A stretch of DNA of 64,000 bases from JBMNEH01 sp050948665 (GTDB lineage: Bacteria; Bacillota; Clostridia; Christensenellales; UMGS416), in assembly GCA_050948665.1 (NCBI GenBank), contig JBMNEH010000001.1, positions 1,240,001 to 1,304,000 on the forward strand. Reading direction: 5' to 3'. Position 1 is the first letter of the stretch; every line of letters begins with the position of its first letter. Below are positions 45,197 through 53,913 of this stretch, in pieces. The notes below the pieces were generated by a model. It was not told the DNA's origin. It ran no database searches and was given only the letters and a program-made list of their open reading frames with translations. Made by a program: the position numbers and the translations under genes.

Positions 45197-45224
45197 TTGA
45201 AATAGGCATTTCTTATGCTATAAT
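45197..45224 (+). promoter_or_regulatory. nagB promoter
   Basis: TTGAAA (45197-45202), 16-base spacer, TATAAT (45219-45224), 25 bases before ATG 45249. Confidence 0.65.
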
Positions 45225-45248
45225 AACTATATGAAATGGAGGGTATAA

Positions 45249-45959
45249 ATGATTACATTCTACACGCAAAGCGATTTTGACAAGGCAGCATGCAATTGGG
45301 TGCTTGAGAAAGGAATGACCGGAAACCGTTCCACATGGATATTGCCCACGGGCAGTACCCCCGAAGGTATGTATCGGGAATTATGCAACGCTCATATTAG
45401 GGGAAATACCGATTTTAAAAACATCTCTTTTTTCAATCTGGACGAGTATATAGGTTTACCTATAGACCATCCTCAATCCTATCACTCTTATATGCATAAG
45501 AATCTATACAATGTAATCAAACCAAACCCAGAAATGATACATATACCGCGCGGTTGGTCCAAGGATACAGAGAAAGCTTGCATTGAGTATGATACATTGC
45601 TGGATTTGGCAGGAATTCCGGAGATAGCCGTGCTGGGTGTAGGGAATAACGGGCACATTGGCTTTAATGAACCAGGTACGAACCCTGCTTTACGGACGCA
45701 TATACAAACACTGAGTCCATCGACCAGGAAAGCCAATCAACGGTTTTTCCCCGGAGAAGAGACGCCCAGGCAGGCAATAACCATGGGCATATCCGATATC
45801 ATGAAAGCAAAGAGAGTCCTTTTGTTGATCAACACTCAAGCCAAAGCTGCCATTGTACAAACAGCATTTTCGAACAAGCCGGATGCAAATTATCCGGTAT
45901 CCTGGCTTCAAAGGCACCCTGATTTGACAATCATGTACTTGCAGGAAAATAACAAATAA
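45249..45959 (+). CDS. nagB: Glucosamine-6-phosphate deaminase
   Basis: 236 residues. LPTGSTPEGMYREL, FFNLDEYIGL, LGVGNNGHIGFNEPG and AITMGISDIMKAKRVLLLI are the NagB active-site blocks, including the Asp and His of the deaminase. It converts glucosamine 6-phosphate to fructose 6-phosphate and ammonia; pgi elsewhere in the window takes the product on. nagA is not in the window. RBS GGAGGG before ATG 45249. Confidence 0.93.
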   Translation: MITFYTQSDFDKAACNWVLEKGMTGNRSTWILPTGSTPEGMYRELCNAHIRGNTDFKNISFFNLDEYIGLPIDHPQSYHSYMHKNLYNVIKPNPEMIHIPRGWSKDTEKACIEYDTLLDLAGIPEIAVLGVGNNGHIGFNEPGTNPALRTHIQTLSPSTRKANQRFFPGEETPRQAITMGISDIMKAKRVLLLINTQAKAAIVQTAFSNKPDANYPVSWLQRHPDLTIMYLQENNK

Positions 45960-46027
45960 GAATATAGAGTTATAAATAGAAATAGGGAGATTCCTTGTCT
46001 GTTCAAGCAGTCAGGGGATGCGTTTTT

Positions 46028-46501
46028 ATGCATATTCTAATTTTATGTGTAGGTGCACTGAAAGAACGCTACTGGCGTGACGCGTTGGAGGAGTATCTGA
46101 AACGTTTGTCCCGATATGCAAAGCTAACTGTCCGAGAGGTTGCGGATGAAAACACACCAGAACCGGGTTCCGCCGCAGCAGATAAGGTAAAGGATACTGA
46201 GGGAAGGCGTCTGCTGCAGTGGATCAACACAAACGACACGGTTTGTGTGTTGGATGAAAGGGGAGAGGCTCTCTCAAGCACCGAATTCTCTGCCTATCTT
46301 GAGGGGTGCATGCCCTCGGGAAAACGTCTTGTTTTTGTTATCGGCGGTTCACTGGGGTTGTCGCAAGAAATCATTCGCCGCGGGAATAAATTGTTAAGCC
46401 TTGGGAAGATGACTTACCCTCACCAAATGGTAAGGGTGATACTGGTCGAACAAATTTATAGGAGCTACCGTATCATTAGAGGAGAACCTTACCACAAATA
46501 A
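46028..46501 (+). CDS. rlmH: 23S rRNA (pseudouridine-1915-N3)-methyltransferase RlmH
   Basis: 157 residues from ATG 46028, the normal length of this SPOUT methyltransferase. VFVIGGSLGLS is the knotted SAM site; MVRVILVEQIYRSYRIIRGEPYHK is the diagnostic C-terminus. An alternative TTG at 45995 has a better ribosome site (AGGGAG) and would add eleven residues, so the start is not settled. Convergent with the arg/GNAT operon. Confidence 0.95.
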   Translation: MHILILCVGALKERYWRDALEEYLKRLSRYAKLTVREVADENTPEPGSAAADKVKDTEGRRLLQWINTNDTVCVLDERGEALSSTEFSAYLEGCMPSGKRLVFVIGGSLGLSQEIIRRGNKLLSLGKMTYPHQMVRVILVEQIYRSYRIIRGEPYHK

Positions 46502-46578
46502 TCACTTTCACAAGTTATGCTCTGCAACTTTCACAACACCATTGTATATGCTGATCACCAACTTTTTTGCCATAAGAG

Positions 46579-47094
46579 CTAATATGAAATGACTGTATCT
46601 AAAGAATAAGGGACATCCGATGACAACTCTTTGATAAAGAGACCCCGAATATACCCCCTATCTTGTGTTGTTGAGTGGACAAAATAACCCTGTGCTGTAT
46701 AGAAGCGTACCTGCGAAAGCAGTTTCGTGCAGGTATGAAGCGCCATTGCAGCAACGCCATTTTCCATACAAAAGGTTTCTGCTGTTTGCATGAGCGCATT
46801 GCCCATACCCACCTGCTGCCAATTCGGGAGTACAGAAAATCGACTGATATACGCAACATTATCCGGCAGTATTTGACACCGAATACTGCCGATTGCTTTT
46901 GTCTTATTGTAAAAGCCAATCCATATTTTCTTCTTCCTCAGGTCTGATTCTATATCCTCTTCATTTTCCGTAAGGGGAGCAAATTGATCCGGCTGAATAC
47001 CTACCAGCGCCGCATATTCCCGAAAGGAGGCACTGTTAAGATCCAACAGCATCGGAATATCGGACGGAAGCGCAATGCGAATAAAAAGACTCAT
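46579..47094 (-). CDS. GNAT family N-acetyltransferase in the arg operon
   Basis: 171 residues from ATG 47094, overlapping the argF stop by four bases. IRIALPSDIPMLLDLNSASF at the start and ISRFSVLPNWQQVGMGNALMQTAETFCMENGVAAMALHTC (acetyl-CoA binding) in the middle; the C-terminal YTAQGYFVHSTTQDRGYIRGLFIKEL is GNAT-like. It is translationally coupled to argF, so a role in arginine or ornithine metabolism is tempting, but ArgJ already supplies acetylglutamate and the substrate is unknown. Confidence 0.85.
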   Translation of the reverse strand: MSLFIRIALPSDIPMLLDLNSASFREYAALVGIQPDQFAPLTENEEDIESDLRKKKIWIGFYNKTKAIGSIRCQILPDNVAYISRFSVLPNWQQVGMGNALMQTAETFCMENGVAAMALHTCTKLLSQVRFYTAQGYFVHSTTQDRGYIRGLFIKELSSDVPYSLDTVISY

Positions 47095-48050
47095 GTTTTG
47101 TCTCCCATAAGCAGGCACATAACTGCTTTTTGTGCATGTAAACGGTTCTCGGCTTCGTCATATATGACAGAATGAGGGCCGTCAATAACTGACGAAGTGA
47201 CCTCTTCACCCCTATGTGCAGGCAGACAGTGAAGAAAAATGGCATCCAGCTTTGCCAGAGAAAATAATTGTTCGTTGACTTGATACGGAGCAAAGGCTTC
47301 TAACCGCTGAACGGTTTCCTGCTCTTGTCCCATACTGGTGAATACGTCTGTAAGAACGACATCTGCGTTTAAAATAGCTGCAACAGGATCATTAGTGACT
47401 GTGATCTTTCCCTCTGTTTCTGCCGCTGCTTTTTTTGCAACCTCCACAATCACCGGGTTGGGCAGATACTCTGTAGGGCAGGCGACAACAACTTCCATGC
47501 CTGTTTTTGCTCCTCCCATCATTAGGGAGTGAGCCATATTAAATCCATCGCCCAAGAAGGCCATTTTTAAACCTTTAAGGCGCCCTTTATATTCATAAAT
47601 TGTTAGTAAATCAGCCAGAACCTGGCATGGATGCCAAATGTCTGTTAAGCCATTGATTACAGGAATGGAACTCTGTGCCGCAAGATTCTCCACATCATCC
47701 TGAGAAAAGGTGCGAATCATTATCCCGTCCACAAATCTCGAAAGAACTTTTGCTGTGTCGGCAATCGGTTCACCTCTACCGAGCTGTATGTCATGTGAGG
47801 ACAGAAACAGGGCGTGACCGCCTAATTGCTGCATACCAACCTCAAAAGAGACTCTGGTTCGGGTTGACGGCTTTGCAAAAATCATCGCCAAATTTTTACC
47901 GGACAGCAACGGCGATACAACTCCTTCTTTCAGATCTTTTTTCAGTTTGCAAGCTCTTGCTAAAATTGTTTCCACATCCGCAGGCGAATAGTCTGCCAAA
48001 GTTAAAAGATGCTTCTGAAAAAAGGGTGATTCCTTAAGAACCTGCTTCAT
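47091..48050 (-). CDS. argF: Ornithine carbamoyltransferase
   Basis: 319 residues from ATG 48050 (GGAG eight bases upstream), overlapping argD by 17 bases; an earlier in-frame start would lie deep in argD. Carbamoyl phosphate motif FAKPSTRTRVSFEVG, VDGIMIRTF, LTDIWHPCQVLADLLTIYE (HPxQ), LGDGFNMAHSLM (ornithine SMG-type region) and FLHCLPAHRGEEV. Makes citrulline from ornithine and carbamoyl phosphate. Confidence 0.96.
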   Translation of the reverse strand: MKQVLKESPFFQKHLLTLADYSPADVETILARACKLKKDLKEGVVSPLLSGKNLAMIFAKPSTRTRVSFEVGMQQLGGHALFLSSHDIQLGRGEPIADTAKVLSRFVDGIMIRTFSQDDVENLAAQSSIPVINGLTDIWHPCQVLADLLTIYEYKGRLKGLKMAFLGDGFNMAHSLMMGGAKTGMEVVVACPTEYLPNPVIVEVAKKAAAETEGKITVTNDPVAAILNADVVLTDVFTSMGQEQETVQRLEAFAPYQVNEQLFSLAKLDAIFLHCLPAHRGEEVTSSVIDGPHSVIYDEAENRLHAQKAVMCLLMGDKT

Positions 48051-49248
48051 TTTTGTTCTCCATTTCATAACATACTGTATCCAGCGCATTCAGGAATTGT
48101 GCGATTTGTGGCTTTTCAATAATAAGCGGCGGGACAATTCTCAGTGTATTTCCTGCCGCAGTACCCAGAACAAACCCCTTCTCCAATAAGGCAGTCACGA
48201 TAGTTGATACCGGTATTTCATTAGAAACAGTCACACCAACCATTAAGCCATAACCTCGCGGATCTCGTAAGAGGGTGTGCCTATCAACCAACTCCTTTAG
48301 ACCATGAAGCAGAAATATACCCTTTTTCTTTACTGAATCCAAAAAGGCCGGCTGTGAGACAATATCTACCACAGCATTCCCTGCAGCACATGCCAGCGGA
48401 TTACCGCCAAAGGTAGACCCGTGATCTCCCGGGGTAAAGGCGGAGACGCGGTCTGTGGCAATAATAGCGCTCATTGGTATTCCGCCGCCTAAAGCTTTTG
48501 CCAGCGTTACAATGTCAGGCTGCAAACCAAAATGTTGATATGCAAAAAAGCTACCTGTGCGGGCGACTCCTGTCTGGACTTCATCAAGAATTAATAATAT
48601 TCCGTAATTTCGGCAAAGCGACTCAATTTCATGCAAGCACTCCCTCCCGGGGCAGAGAATACCTCCTTCTCCTTGTATTACCTCCAGCATAACAGCTGCA
48701 GTAGTACTGTCAATAGCAGCTTCTAAAGCAGCAGGATCACCATAGGGTATATTTACAAAGCCTTCGGGAAGAGGTGAGTAGGGGCGCTGATATTTCTCCT
48801 GTCCCGTTGCCGCTACCATTGCTAAGGTACGCCCATGAAAGGAGTGCTTCCAGGTGAGAACCTTGTATCTTTGGGGATCATGGTCCTTCCAGTAGCGTCT
48901 GGCCAGCTTCACAGCACCTTCATTAGCTTCCGCACCAGAGTTGCCAAAGAACACCTTACCACTGCCGAAGAGTTTTACAAGCTTTTCGGCCAAGTCCGCT
49001 TGTCCTTCCACATAGAATACATTAGAGGTATGAATCACCTTAGCAATCTGATTATGGAGAGCCTCTGTAAGAACCGGATGGTTATAGCCTAAAACGTTAG
49101 TAGCAATACCGGCAAAGAGATCAATATATGTTTTACCCTCAGTGTCGGTTAAGATAACTCCTTTACCCGATGTGAAGCATATCGGTATGCGGGTTCCAAA
49201 GGTATTCATAAAAAACGCCGCGTCTTTACGAATGATTTTCTGTATCAT
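48034..49248 (-). CDS. argD: Acetylornithine aminotransferase
   Basis: 404 residues, PLP fold-type I. FFGNSGAEANEGAVKLAR, SFHGRTLAMVAATGQEKYQRPY, LLILDEVQTGVARTGSFFAYQHFGLQPDIVTLAKALGGGIPMSA (PLP Lys in the last block) and HGSTFGGNPLACAAG. It converts acetylglutamate semialdehyde to acetylornithine with glutamate. Ten bases after argB, overlapping argF. Confidence 0.96.
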   Translation of the reverse strand: MIQKIIRKDAAFFMNTFGTRIPICFTSGKGVILTDTEGKTYIDLFAGIATNVLGYNHPVLTEALHNQIAKVIHTSNVFYVEGQADLAEKLVKLFGSGKVFFGNSGAEANEGAVKLARRYWKDHDPQRYKVLTWKHSFHGRTLAMVAATGQEKYQRPYSPLPEGFVNIPYGDPAALEAAIDSTTAAVMLEVIQGEGGILCPGRECLHEIESLCRNYGILLILDEVQTGVARTGSFFAYQHFGLQPDIVTLAKALGGGIPMSAIIATDRVSAFTPGDHGSTFGGNPLACAAGNAVVDIVSQPAFLDSVKKKGIFLLHGLKELVDRHTLLRDPRGYGLMVGVTVSNEIPVSTIVTALLEKGFVLGTAAGNTLRIVPPLIIEKPQIAQFLNALDTVCYEMENKNEAGS

Positions 49249-49258
49249 CTCAACCTCC

Positions 49259-50128
49259 TTATTTTGTTACCATAGTGCCGATACCGCGGTCAGTAAAAAT
49301 CTCCAGCACAATCGAGTGAGGGATGGTACCATTAATAATATGAGTACGACGCACTCCTTGCTCGATACCCGTTATGCACCCCATAACTTTGGGTATCATA
49401 CCGCCGGAAATGATTTTTTGCTCAATCAAACGATATATTTGTTCAACAGTAATTATGCTCATAAGGGAATCCGGATTCTGGGGATCCATTCGGACTCCGT
49501 CAATATCTGTCAGGAACATCAGTTTCTCAGCACGCATTGCAGCAGCAATCTCCCCGGCAACGGTATCCGCATTTATGTTATAGCTGTTGCCGTCTGCACC
49601 AGCACCGATAGGAGCGATAACCGGAATATACTCGCTCTGACAAAGGGATTGAATAAGGCTTGTGTTGATATCGGTTACGCTTCCTACAAATCCATAATCA
49701 ACGCCATCCCGAACCGGCAGTTTTTTAACCCTGATCAGACCGGCATCTTGGCCACATAATCCTATAGCATTCCCACCAAGACTATTTATCCTTGCTACCA
49801 AATCCTTGTTAATTTTGCCCACAAGTACCATTTGCACAGTTTCCATTGTGGCGGCGTCCGTAATGCGGAGGCCTTTGTGAAATTTTAACTCAATATTTCG
49901 GAGCTCCAGCATTTTGTTAATTTCCGGACCTCCACCATGCACCACTACCGGGTTTGCCCCTACGAACTTTAAAAGAGTAATGTCTTGCAGCAATGTATCG
50001 GTAACCGTCTCATCTCCCATGGCATTTCCGCCACACTTTATTACAATCGTCTTTCCTGCAAGCTGTTGAATATAGGGAAGCGCCTCTATCAGTATGTTTG
50101 CTTTATCTATCATTTTCTGGTACTCCAT
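49259..50128 (-). CDS. argB: Acetylglutamate kinase
   Basis: 289 residues. KTIVIKCGGNAMGD, VVVHGGGPEINKML, INADTVAGEIAAAMRAEKLMFLTDIDGV and GGMIPKVMGCITGIEQGVRRTHIINGTIPHSIVLEIFTDRGIGTMV. The N-terminal region (YQKMIDKANILIEALPYIQQL) is of the arginine-sensitive, hexameric kind, so feedback inhibition is likely. First gene of argB-argD-argF-GNAT, RBS GGAGGAG; argC is missing from the operon. Confidence 0.96.
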   Translation of the reverse strand: MEYQKMIDKANILIEALPYIQQLAGKTIVIKCGGNAMGDETVTDTLLQDITLLKFVGANPVVVHGGGPEINKMLELRNIELKFHKGLRITDAATMETVQMVLVGKINKDLVARINSLGGNAIGLCGQDAGLIRVKKLPVRDGVDYGFVGSVTDINTSLIQSLCQSEYIPVIAPIGAGADGNSYNINADTVAGEIAAAMRAEKLMFLTDIDGVRMDPQNPDSLMSIITVEQIYRLIEQKIISGGMIPKVMGCITGIEQGVRRTHIINGTIPHSIVLEIFTDRGIGTMVTK

Positions 50129-50153
50129 CTTTCACTCCTCCTTCACGATATGT

Positions 50154-50182
50154 ATTATATACTATGATATGCAGAATATCAA
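50154..50182 (-). promoter_or_regulatory. argBDF operon promoter
   Basis: Minus strand TTGATA (50177-50182) and TATAAT (50154-50159), 17-base spacer. Confidence 0.75.
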
Positions 50183-50190
50183 GTCATTAA

Positions 50191-50217
50191 TTGCATATTT
50201 ATACGTTCTGTATGCAA
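50191..50217. repeat. Inverted repeat upstream of the argB promoter, candidate ArgR site
   Basis: TTGCATA (50191-50197) and TATGCAA (50211-50217), 13 bases apart. It lies 9 bases upstream of the argB -35 box. The left arm continues as TTGCATATTTATAC, which loosely resembles an ARG box half. ArgR binding is inferred from the neighbouring genes, not shown. Confidence 0.4.
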
Positions 50218-50241
50218 AAAAAGAGAGCGTTACCGCTCTCT
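50215..50241 (-). terminator. Terminator after the galactonate dehydratase gene
   Basis: On the minus strand AGAGAGCG (50241-50234) pairs with CGCTCTCT (50229-50222), GTAA loop, then a run of Ts (complement of 50215-50221). Confidence 0.85.
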
Positions 50242-50248
50242 CTGATGA

Positions 50249-51382
50249 TTACCAATCAGCGATGGTGCCGTCCTCGAGAAAGAACCGAGGAGAATCCCAT
50301 GTGCCGCTACAACTGCGTTCCCGAACCACATCCTCATCGACTTCAATACCAAGCCCGGGACCGGTGGGAATCTCAACGTAACCGTCGACAATTTTAAAGG
50401 CCTTTTTCAAGTAACCTTCACCCCGATCCCATCCGTTAGGCATAGAGGGGTGCTCTTGTATCAGGAAATTAGGCGTACAGGCATCCAGTTGTATACAAGA
50501 AGCCAGGGAAATAGGGCCCAAGGGATTGTGAGGAGCAATAGAAGCATAATAGGTTTCAGCCATTGCCGCAATCTTGCGCCCTTCGAAAATACCACCGGCA
50601 TGGCAGATGTCCGGTTGTAGGATACAGGCAGCGCCTTTCTCTAAAACTTCACGGAATCCAAAGCGGGTAAAAAGTCTTTCACCCGTGGCAATTGGTATAG
50701 TCGTAGACTGTGCAACCCGAACCATTGCATCCACATTTTCAGGTTGGCAGGGTTCTTCAACAAACATAGGGTAATAGGGCTCGATTTCCTTGCAGAGGCG
50801 GACGGACATAGCAGGGGAGACTTGGCCGTGAAAGTCAATCGCGATATCCATATCAGCGCCAATAGCTTCACGTCCGGCACGGATAAAGGAAACAAATTTT
50901 TCTACCTTGGCCAGTGAATCTATATGTTTATATGGTCCATGTACGCCGGTTTTGATGGCAGTGAATCCATCTTTTTTGCGCAAAAGTGCATTCTTTGCGA
51001 AGTCCTCAGGGTCAAGACCGCCGCAATGGGAATACATCCGGATTTTATCCCGAACACGTCCTCCCAACATTTCATAGACAGGCATATTGTAATATTTACC
51101 CTTAATATCCCAAAGAGCCTGCTCAATTCCACTGATTGCGGAAGTCAGTACAGGGCCCCCCTTATAAAACGTTGTGCGGTACATAATCTGATACAGATAC
51201 TCGATACGAAGAGGGTCTTCTCCAATCAGCACACGGGAAAACTCCTCAACTGCTTTTGCAACAGTTTGCGCACGACTTTCAACAACGGGCTCTCCCCAGC
51301 CTATAATGCCTTCATCCGTGGTAATTTTGAGAAAATTCCATCGGGGAAGAACAAAAAAGCACTCCATTTTCGTAATTTTCAT
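50249..51382 (-). CDS. dgoD: D-galactonate dehydratase (mandelate racemase/enolase family)
   Basis: 377 residues, close to E. coli DgoD in length and blocks: PRWNFLKITTDEGIIGWGEPVVE at the N-terminus, FYKGGPVLTSAISGIEQALWDIKGK, AIDFHGQVSP (metal Asp and a His), FVEEPCQPEN and ATGERLF (metal Glu residues), QPDICHAGGI, and APHNPLGPISLA (catalytic His). It should dehydrate D-galactonate to 2-keto-3-deoxygalactonate. Related members act on other sugar acids, so the exact substrate is likely but not certain. It starts four bases after the SDR gene stop with AGGAGG inside that gene. Confidence 0.87.
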   Translation of the reverse strand: MKITKMECFFVLPRWNFLKITTDEGIIGWGEPVVESRAQTVAKAVEEFSRVLIGEDPLRIEYLYQIMYRTTFYKGGPVLTSAISGIEQALWDIKGKYYNMPVYEMLGGRVRDKIRMYSHCGGLDPEDFAKNALLRKKDGFTAIKTGVHGPYKHIDSLAKVEKFVSFIRAGREAIGADMDIAIDFHGQVSPAMSVRLCKEIEPYYPMFVEEPCQPENVDAMVRVAQSTTIPIATGERLFTRFGFREVLEKGAACILQPDICHAGGIFEGRKIAAMAETYYASIAPHNPLGPISLASCIQLDACTPNFLIQEHPSMPNGWDRGEGYLKKAFKIVDGYVEIPTGPGLGIEVDEDVVRERSCSGTWDSPRFFLEDGTIADW

Positions 51383-51385
51383 GCG

Positions 51386-52234
51386 TTATACTTCCTCCTT
51401 TTTTATAGGCCAAACAGCGGCCTCCAGTTTTGTTTCTATAGTATTTGGTAGCAATGCTCCTCCGTCTGACACAATGCAGGTTCCTGTCATGTAGGCAGCA
51501 CCAGGGCTGCAGAGGAATACCACAATGTCACCGATTTCCTCCGCTTCGCCGAATCTGCTTAGAGGAATTCTTTGATTAAATTCATCCCGACGCTTCTTAA
51601 ACGCCTCGCGTTGTTCCTGCGTCAGAGCTTTCATTCGCTCAGCCATCTGGGCTTCTTTTGTTTTATCATGTGCACGCGTATAACCCGGAGCCACCGAAAG
51701 AACACGGATCCCATTCTTGGCCAACTCCATAGCTGCGTGCTCAGTAAATTTATTAAGCGCAGCCTTTACAGGGCCGTAAACACTAGCGTGCGGCCAATGA
51801 CCGGTCTGATGGTTTGAAGTAATGTTGATAATGACTCCCCGGGTGTTATGCTGTACCATATGCCGGGCAGCTGCTTGGGTGCAGAAGAAACTGCCCCGCC
51901 AGTCCACAGCGTTCAATTGTTCAAACAACTGAGGTGTAACCTCAAGAAACGGCATGAACCGAGTGATTCCGGCATTGTTCACCATTACATCTATCGTGGG
52001 AAATACAGAGAAGAACATTTCGAACATCTTGTGAATGTCATCAAGATTTGCAATATTGCCCGGAATTAAAACGCTTCGGCGTCCCATTGCGCGAATTTGC
52101 TCAACAGTATCCTTGCCCCCTTCCTCATCAGTATTATAGTTCACGGCCACATTATAACCGGCCTCTGCCAGCTTAAGCGCAATGGCTTTTCCAATCCCTT
52201 TACTGGAACCGGTAACAAACGCATTTTTCGACAT
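51386..52234 (-). CDS. SDR family NAD(P)-dependent oxidoreductase
   Basis: 282 residues. Rossmann motif TGSSKGIGKAIA, NNAGITR, catalytic Ser in NITSNH, YGPVK (Tyr and Lys), and a terminal GTCIVSDGGALLP. It has an insertion of about 25 charged residues (KTKEAQMAERMKALTQEQREAFKKRRDEFNQ) before IPLSRFGEAEEI and a 20-residue C-terminal tail. Its co-transcription with a galactonate dehydratase suggests a sugar (galactose) 1-dehydrogenase or related sugar-acid enzyme. RBS GGAGG; TATAAT at about 52273-52278 on the minus strand. Confidence 0.85.
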   Translation of the reverse strand: MSKNAFVTGSSKGIGKAIALKLAEAGYNVAVNYNTDEEGGKDTVEQIRAMGRRSVLIPGNIANLDDIHKMFEMFFSVFPTIDVMVNNAGITRFMPFLEVTPQLFEQLNAVDWRGSFFCTQAAARHMVQHNTRGVIINITSNHQTGHWPHASVYGPVKAALNKFTEHAAMELAKNGIRVLSVAPGYTRAHDKTKEAQMAERMKALTQEQREAFKKRRDEFNQRIPLSRFGEAEEIGDIVVFLCSPGAAYMTGTCIVSDGGALLPNTIETKLEAAVWPIKKEEV

Positions 52235-52348
52235 ACAATCCTCCTTTTTGAAAATGCAATTTCATTATAACAAACATAAGCCCGGAAAAGAAGAGAAATT
52301 GAAAAGAAGTCAAGATTGCACAGAATGTACAAATTCATCCATGTACAA

Positions 52349-52377
52349 ACAACCCATCCCTTTTCGGGATGGGTTGT
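52349..52377 (-). terminator. Terminator-like hairpin after the fucose-isomerase-like gene
   Basis: Twelve-pair stem ACAACCCATCCC/GGGATGGGTTGT with a five-base loop, followed on the minus strand by TTGTAC. Strong stem, modest U-run. Confidence 0.65.
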
Positions 52378-52391
52378 GCATAATAACGATA

Positions 52392-53870
52392 TTAACCAAA
52401 AGGGTTTTCGTCTTTGTAAAGGATTCCCTTAGGCTGATTATAGGCAACATCTTCTACACCGATCAACTTCATAGCCGCAAAGAGTGTCTTTCCGACATGT
52501 GCGAACGCAACCCCGCCATGATGCGGGTACCGCTTTGCAATTAACACATGACGATAGAAACGACCCATTTCCGGAATCGCAAAGATTCCAATTCCGCCAA
52601 ATGAATGGCAGGGTACAGGAAGAACTTCGCCCTCCGCAACATAGCTTTGCAAGGAGGTGTCCGCCGCACTCTGAAGGCGGAAGAACGTTATTTTTCCGGG
52701 TTTAATATCTCCCTCAAGTGTACCCCGGGTTATATTGGGTTCAGTATCGGGTTCCAGAGAGCGCTTCATAATCAGCTGATACTTCATCTGAGGATTCTGG
52801 ATATGACAACTGGGGGTATTGCCGCAGTGAAATCCCATAAAGGTTTCTTTAATATTGTAGGGGAACTTGCCTTTGATTTCGCTATTAAACAGATCCGCGG
52901 GCACAGTATTATTAATATCCAACAACGTGGGCGGCAACTGCGTAGCACAAGCAATGATATACTCACTGACAGCGCCGTAAATATCAACCTCACAGGAAAC
53001 CGGCATAAGTCGGGAAGCAAAGCGGCTGTTTATATAGCATGGAACAAAACCAAACTGGGTCTGAAAAGCCGGCCAGCACTTGTTGGCGAAAACCACATAG
53101 TCCGCTGCTCCTTTGTGTTCTTCTGCCCAATCCAATAAGGTGATTTCGTACTGAGCAAGCTTGGGAAGAATACCCGGCATCTTATTTCCACTGCCCAGTT
53201 CCTTTTCCATATCTGCAACGACTTCTGGAATACGGGCATCTCCGGCGTGTTTATGAAAAGATTCAAATAAATCCAATTCGGAGTTCTCTTCTATACTGAT
53301 GCCTAAATCATATAATGCCTTGATTGGCGCATTACATGCCAAGAAGTCTTGGGGGCGGGGACCAAAAGATATCACCTTCAGGCGACGGAGACCGTATACA
53401 ACGCGGGCAATCGGCTCAAACTCCGTAATCATCGCAGCGACTTCATTTGGTGTGCCAACCGGGTATTCGGGAATATATACCCGAAGCCCACGCAAACCAA
53501 TACTGTAACTGGCGTTCAGCATTCCGCAGTACGCGTCTCCGCGACCGTCTGCAAGAGAGGGGGTGTCTTCTTCGGATGCGGCGACAAACATGACTGGACC
53601 TTCAAATTTTGAGGCCAGCAAAGTCTCCGGGCCTTCGGGGCCAAAGTTCCCAAGGTAGACAACCAGTGCATTGGCTCCGGCAACGTTTAACTCTTTCAAT
53701 GCCTTCATAGCATCAAGTTCGTTCTCGACAATAGTTTCCATCTCAAGAATGGTGCCTCCTGCCTTGCGAAGACAATCCACTACTGACTGACGCCGAGTAC
53801 GTGACAAGGTGATAGGGAAGCAATCACGACTTACTGCTACAATACCCATTTTTATCTCTGGGATATTCAT
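52392..53870 (-). CDS. L-fucose/L-arabinose isomerase-like family protein
   Basis: 492 residues from ATG 53870 (GGAGA eight bases upstream); a longer frame would run into dgt. KMGIVAVSRDCFPITLSRTRRQSVVD near the start, MITEFEPIARVVYGLRRLKVISFGPRPQDFLACNAPIKALYDLGI, VVFANKCWPAFQTQFGFVPCYINSRFASRLMPVSCEVDIYGAVSEYI and FMGFHCGNTP, RYPHHGGVAFAHVGKTLF resemble the FucI/AraA fold, which isomerises aldoses to ketoses with a metal ion. The true sugar is not evident. It sits 44 bases after dgt and is transcribed with galT-dgt. Confidence 0.8.
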   Translation of the reverse strand: MNIPEIKMGIVAVSRDCFPITLSRTRRQSVVDCLRKAGGTILEMETIVENELDAMKALKELNVAGANALVVYLGNFGPEGPETLLASKFEGPVMFVAASEEDTPSLADGRGDAYCGMLNASYSIGLRGLRVYIPEYPVGTPNEVAAMITEFEPIARVVYGLRRLKVISFGPRPQDFLACNAPIKALYDLGISIEENSELDLFESFHKHAGDARIPEVVADMEKELGSGNKMPGILPKLAQYEITLLDWAEEHKGAADYVVFANKCWPAFQTQFGFVPCYINSRFASRLMPVSCEVDIYGAVSEYIIACATQLPPTLLDINNTVPADLFNSEIKGKFPYNIKETFMGFHCGNTPSCHIQNPQMKYQLIMKRSLEPDTEPNITRGTLEGDIKPGKITFFRLQSAADTSLQSYVAEGEVLPVPCHSFGGIGIFAIPEMGRFYRHVLIAKRYPHHGGVAFAHVGKTLFAAMKLIGVEDVAYNQPKGILYKDENPFG

Positions 53871-53913
53871 GATAATTCTCCTTTCAATATAACCCTTAAC
53901 CATAAGGGGAAGT

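Noticed and set aside
52605..53138. Plus-strand frame of 177 codons
   Set aside because: Antisense to the fucose-isomerase-like gene; shadow of its codon bias.
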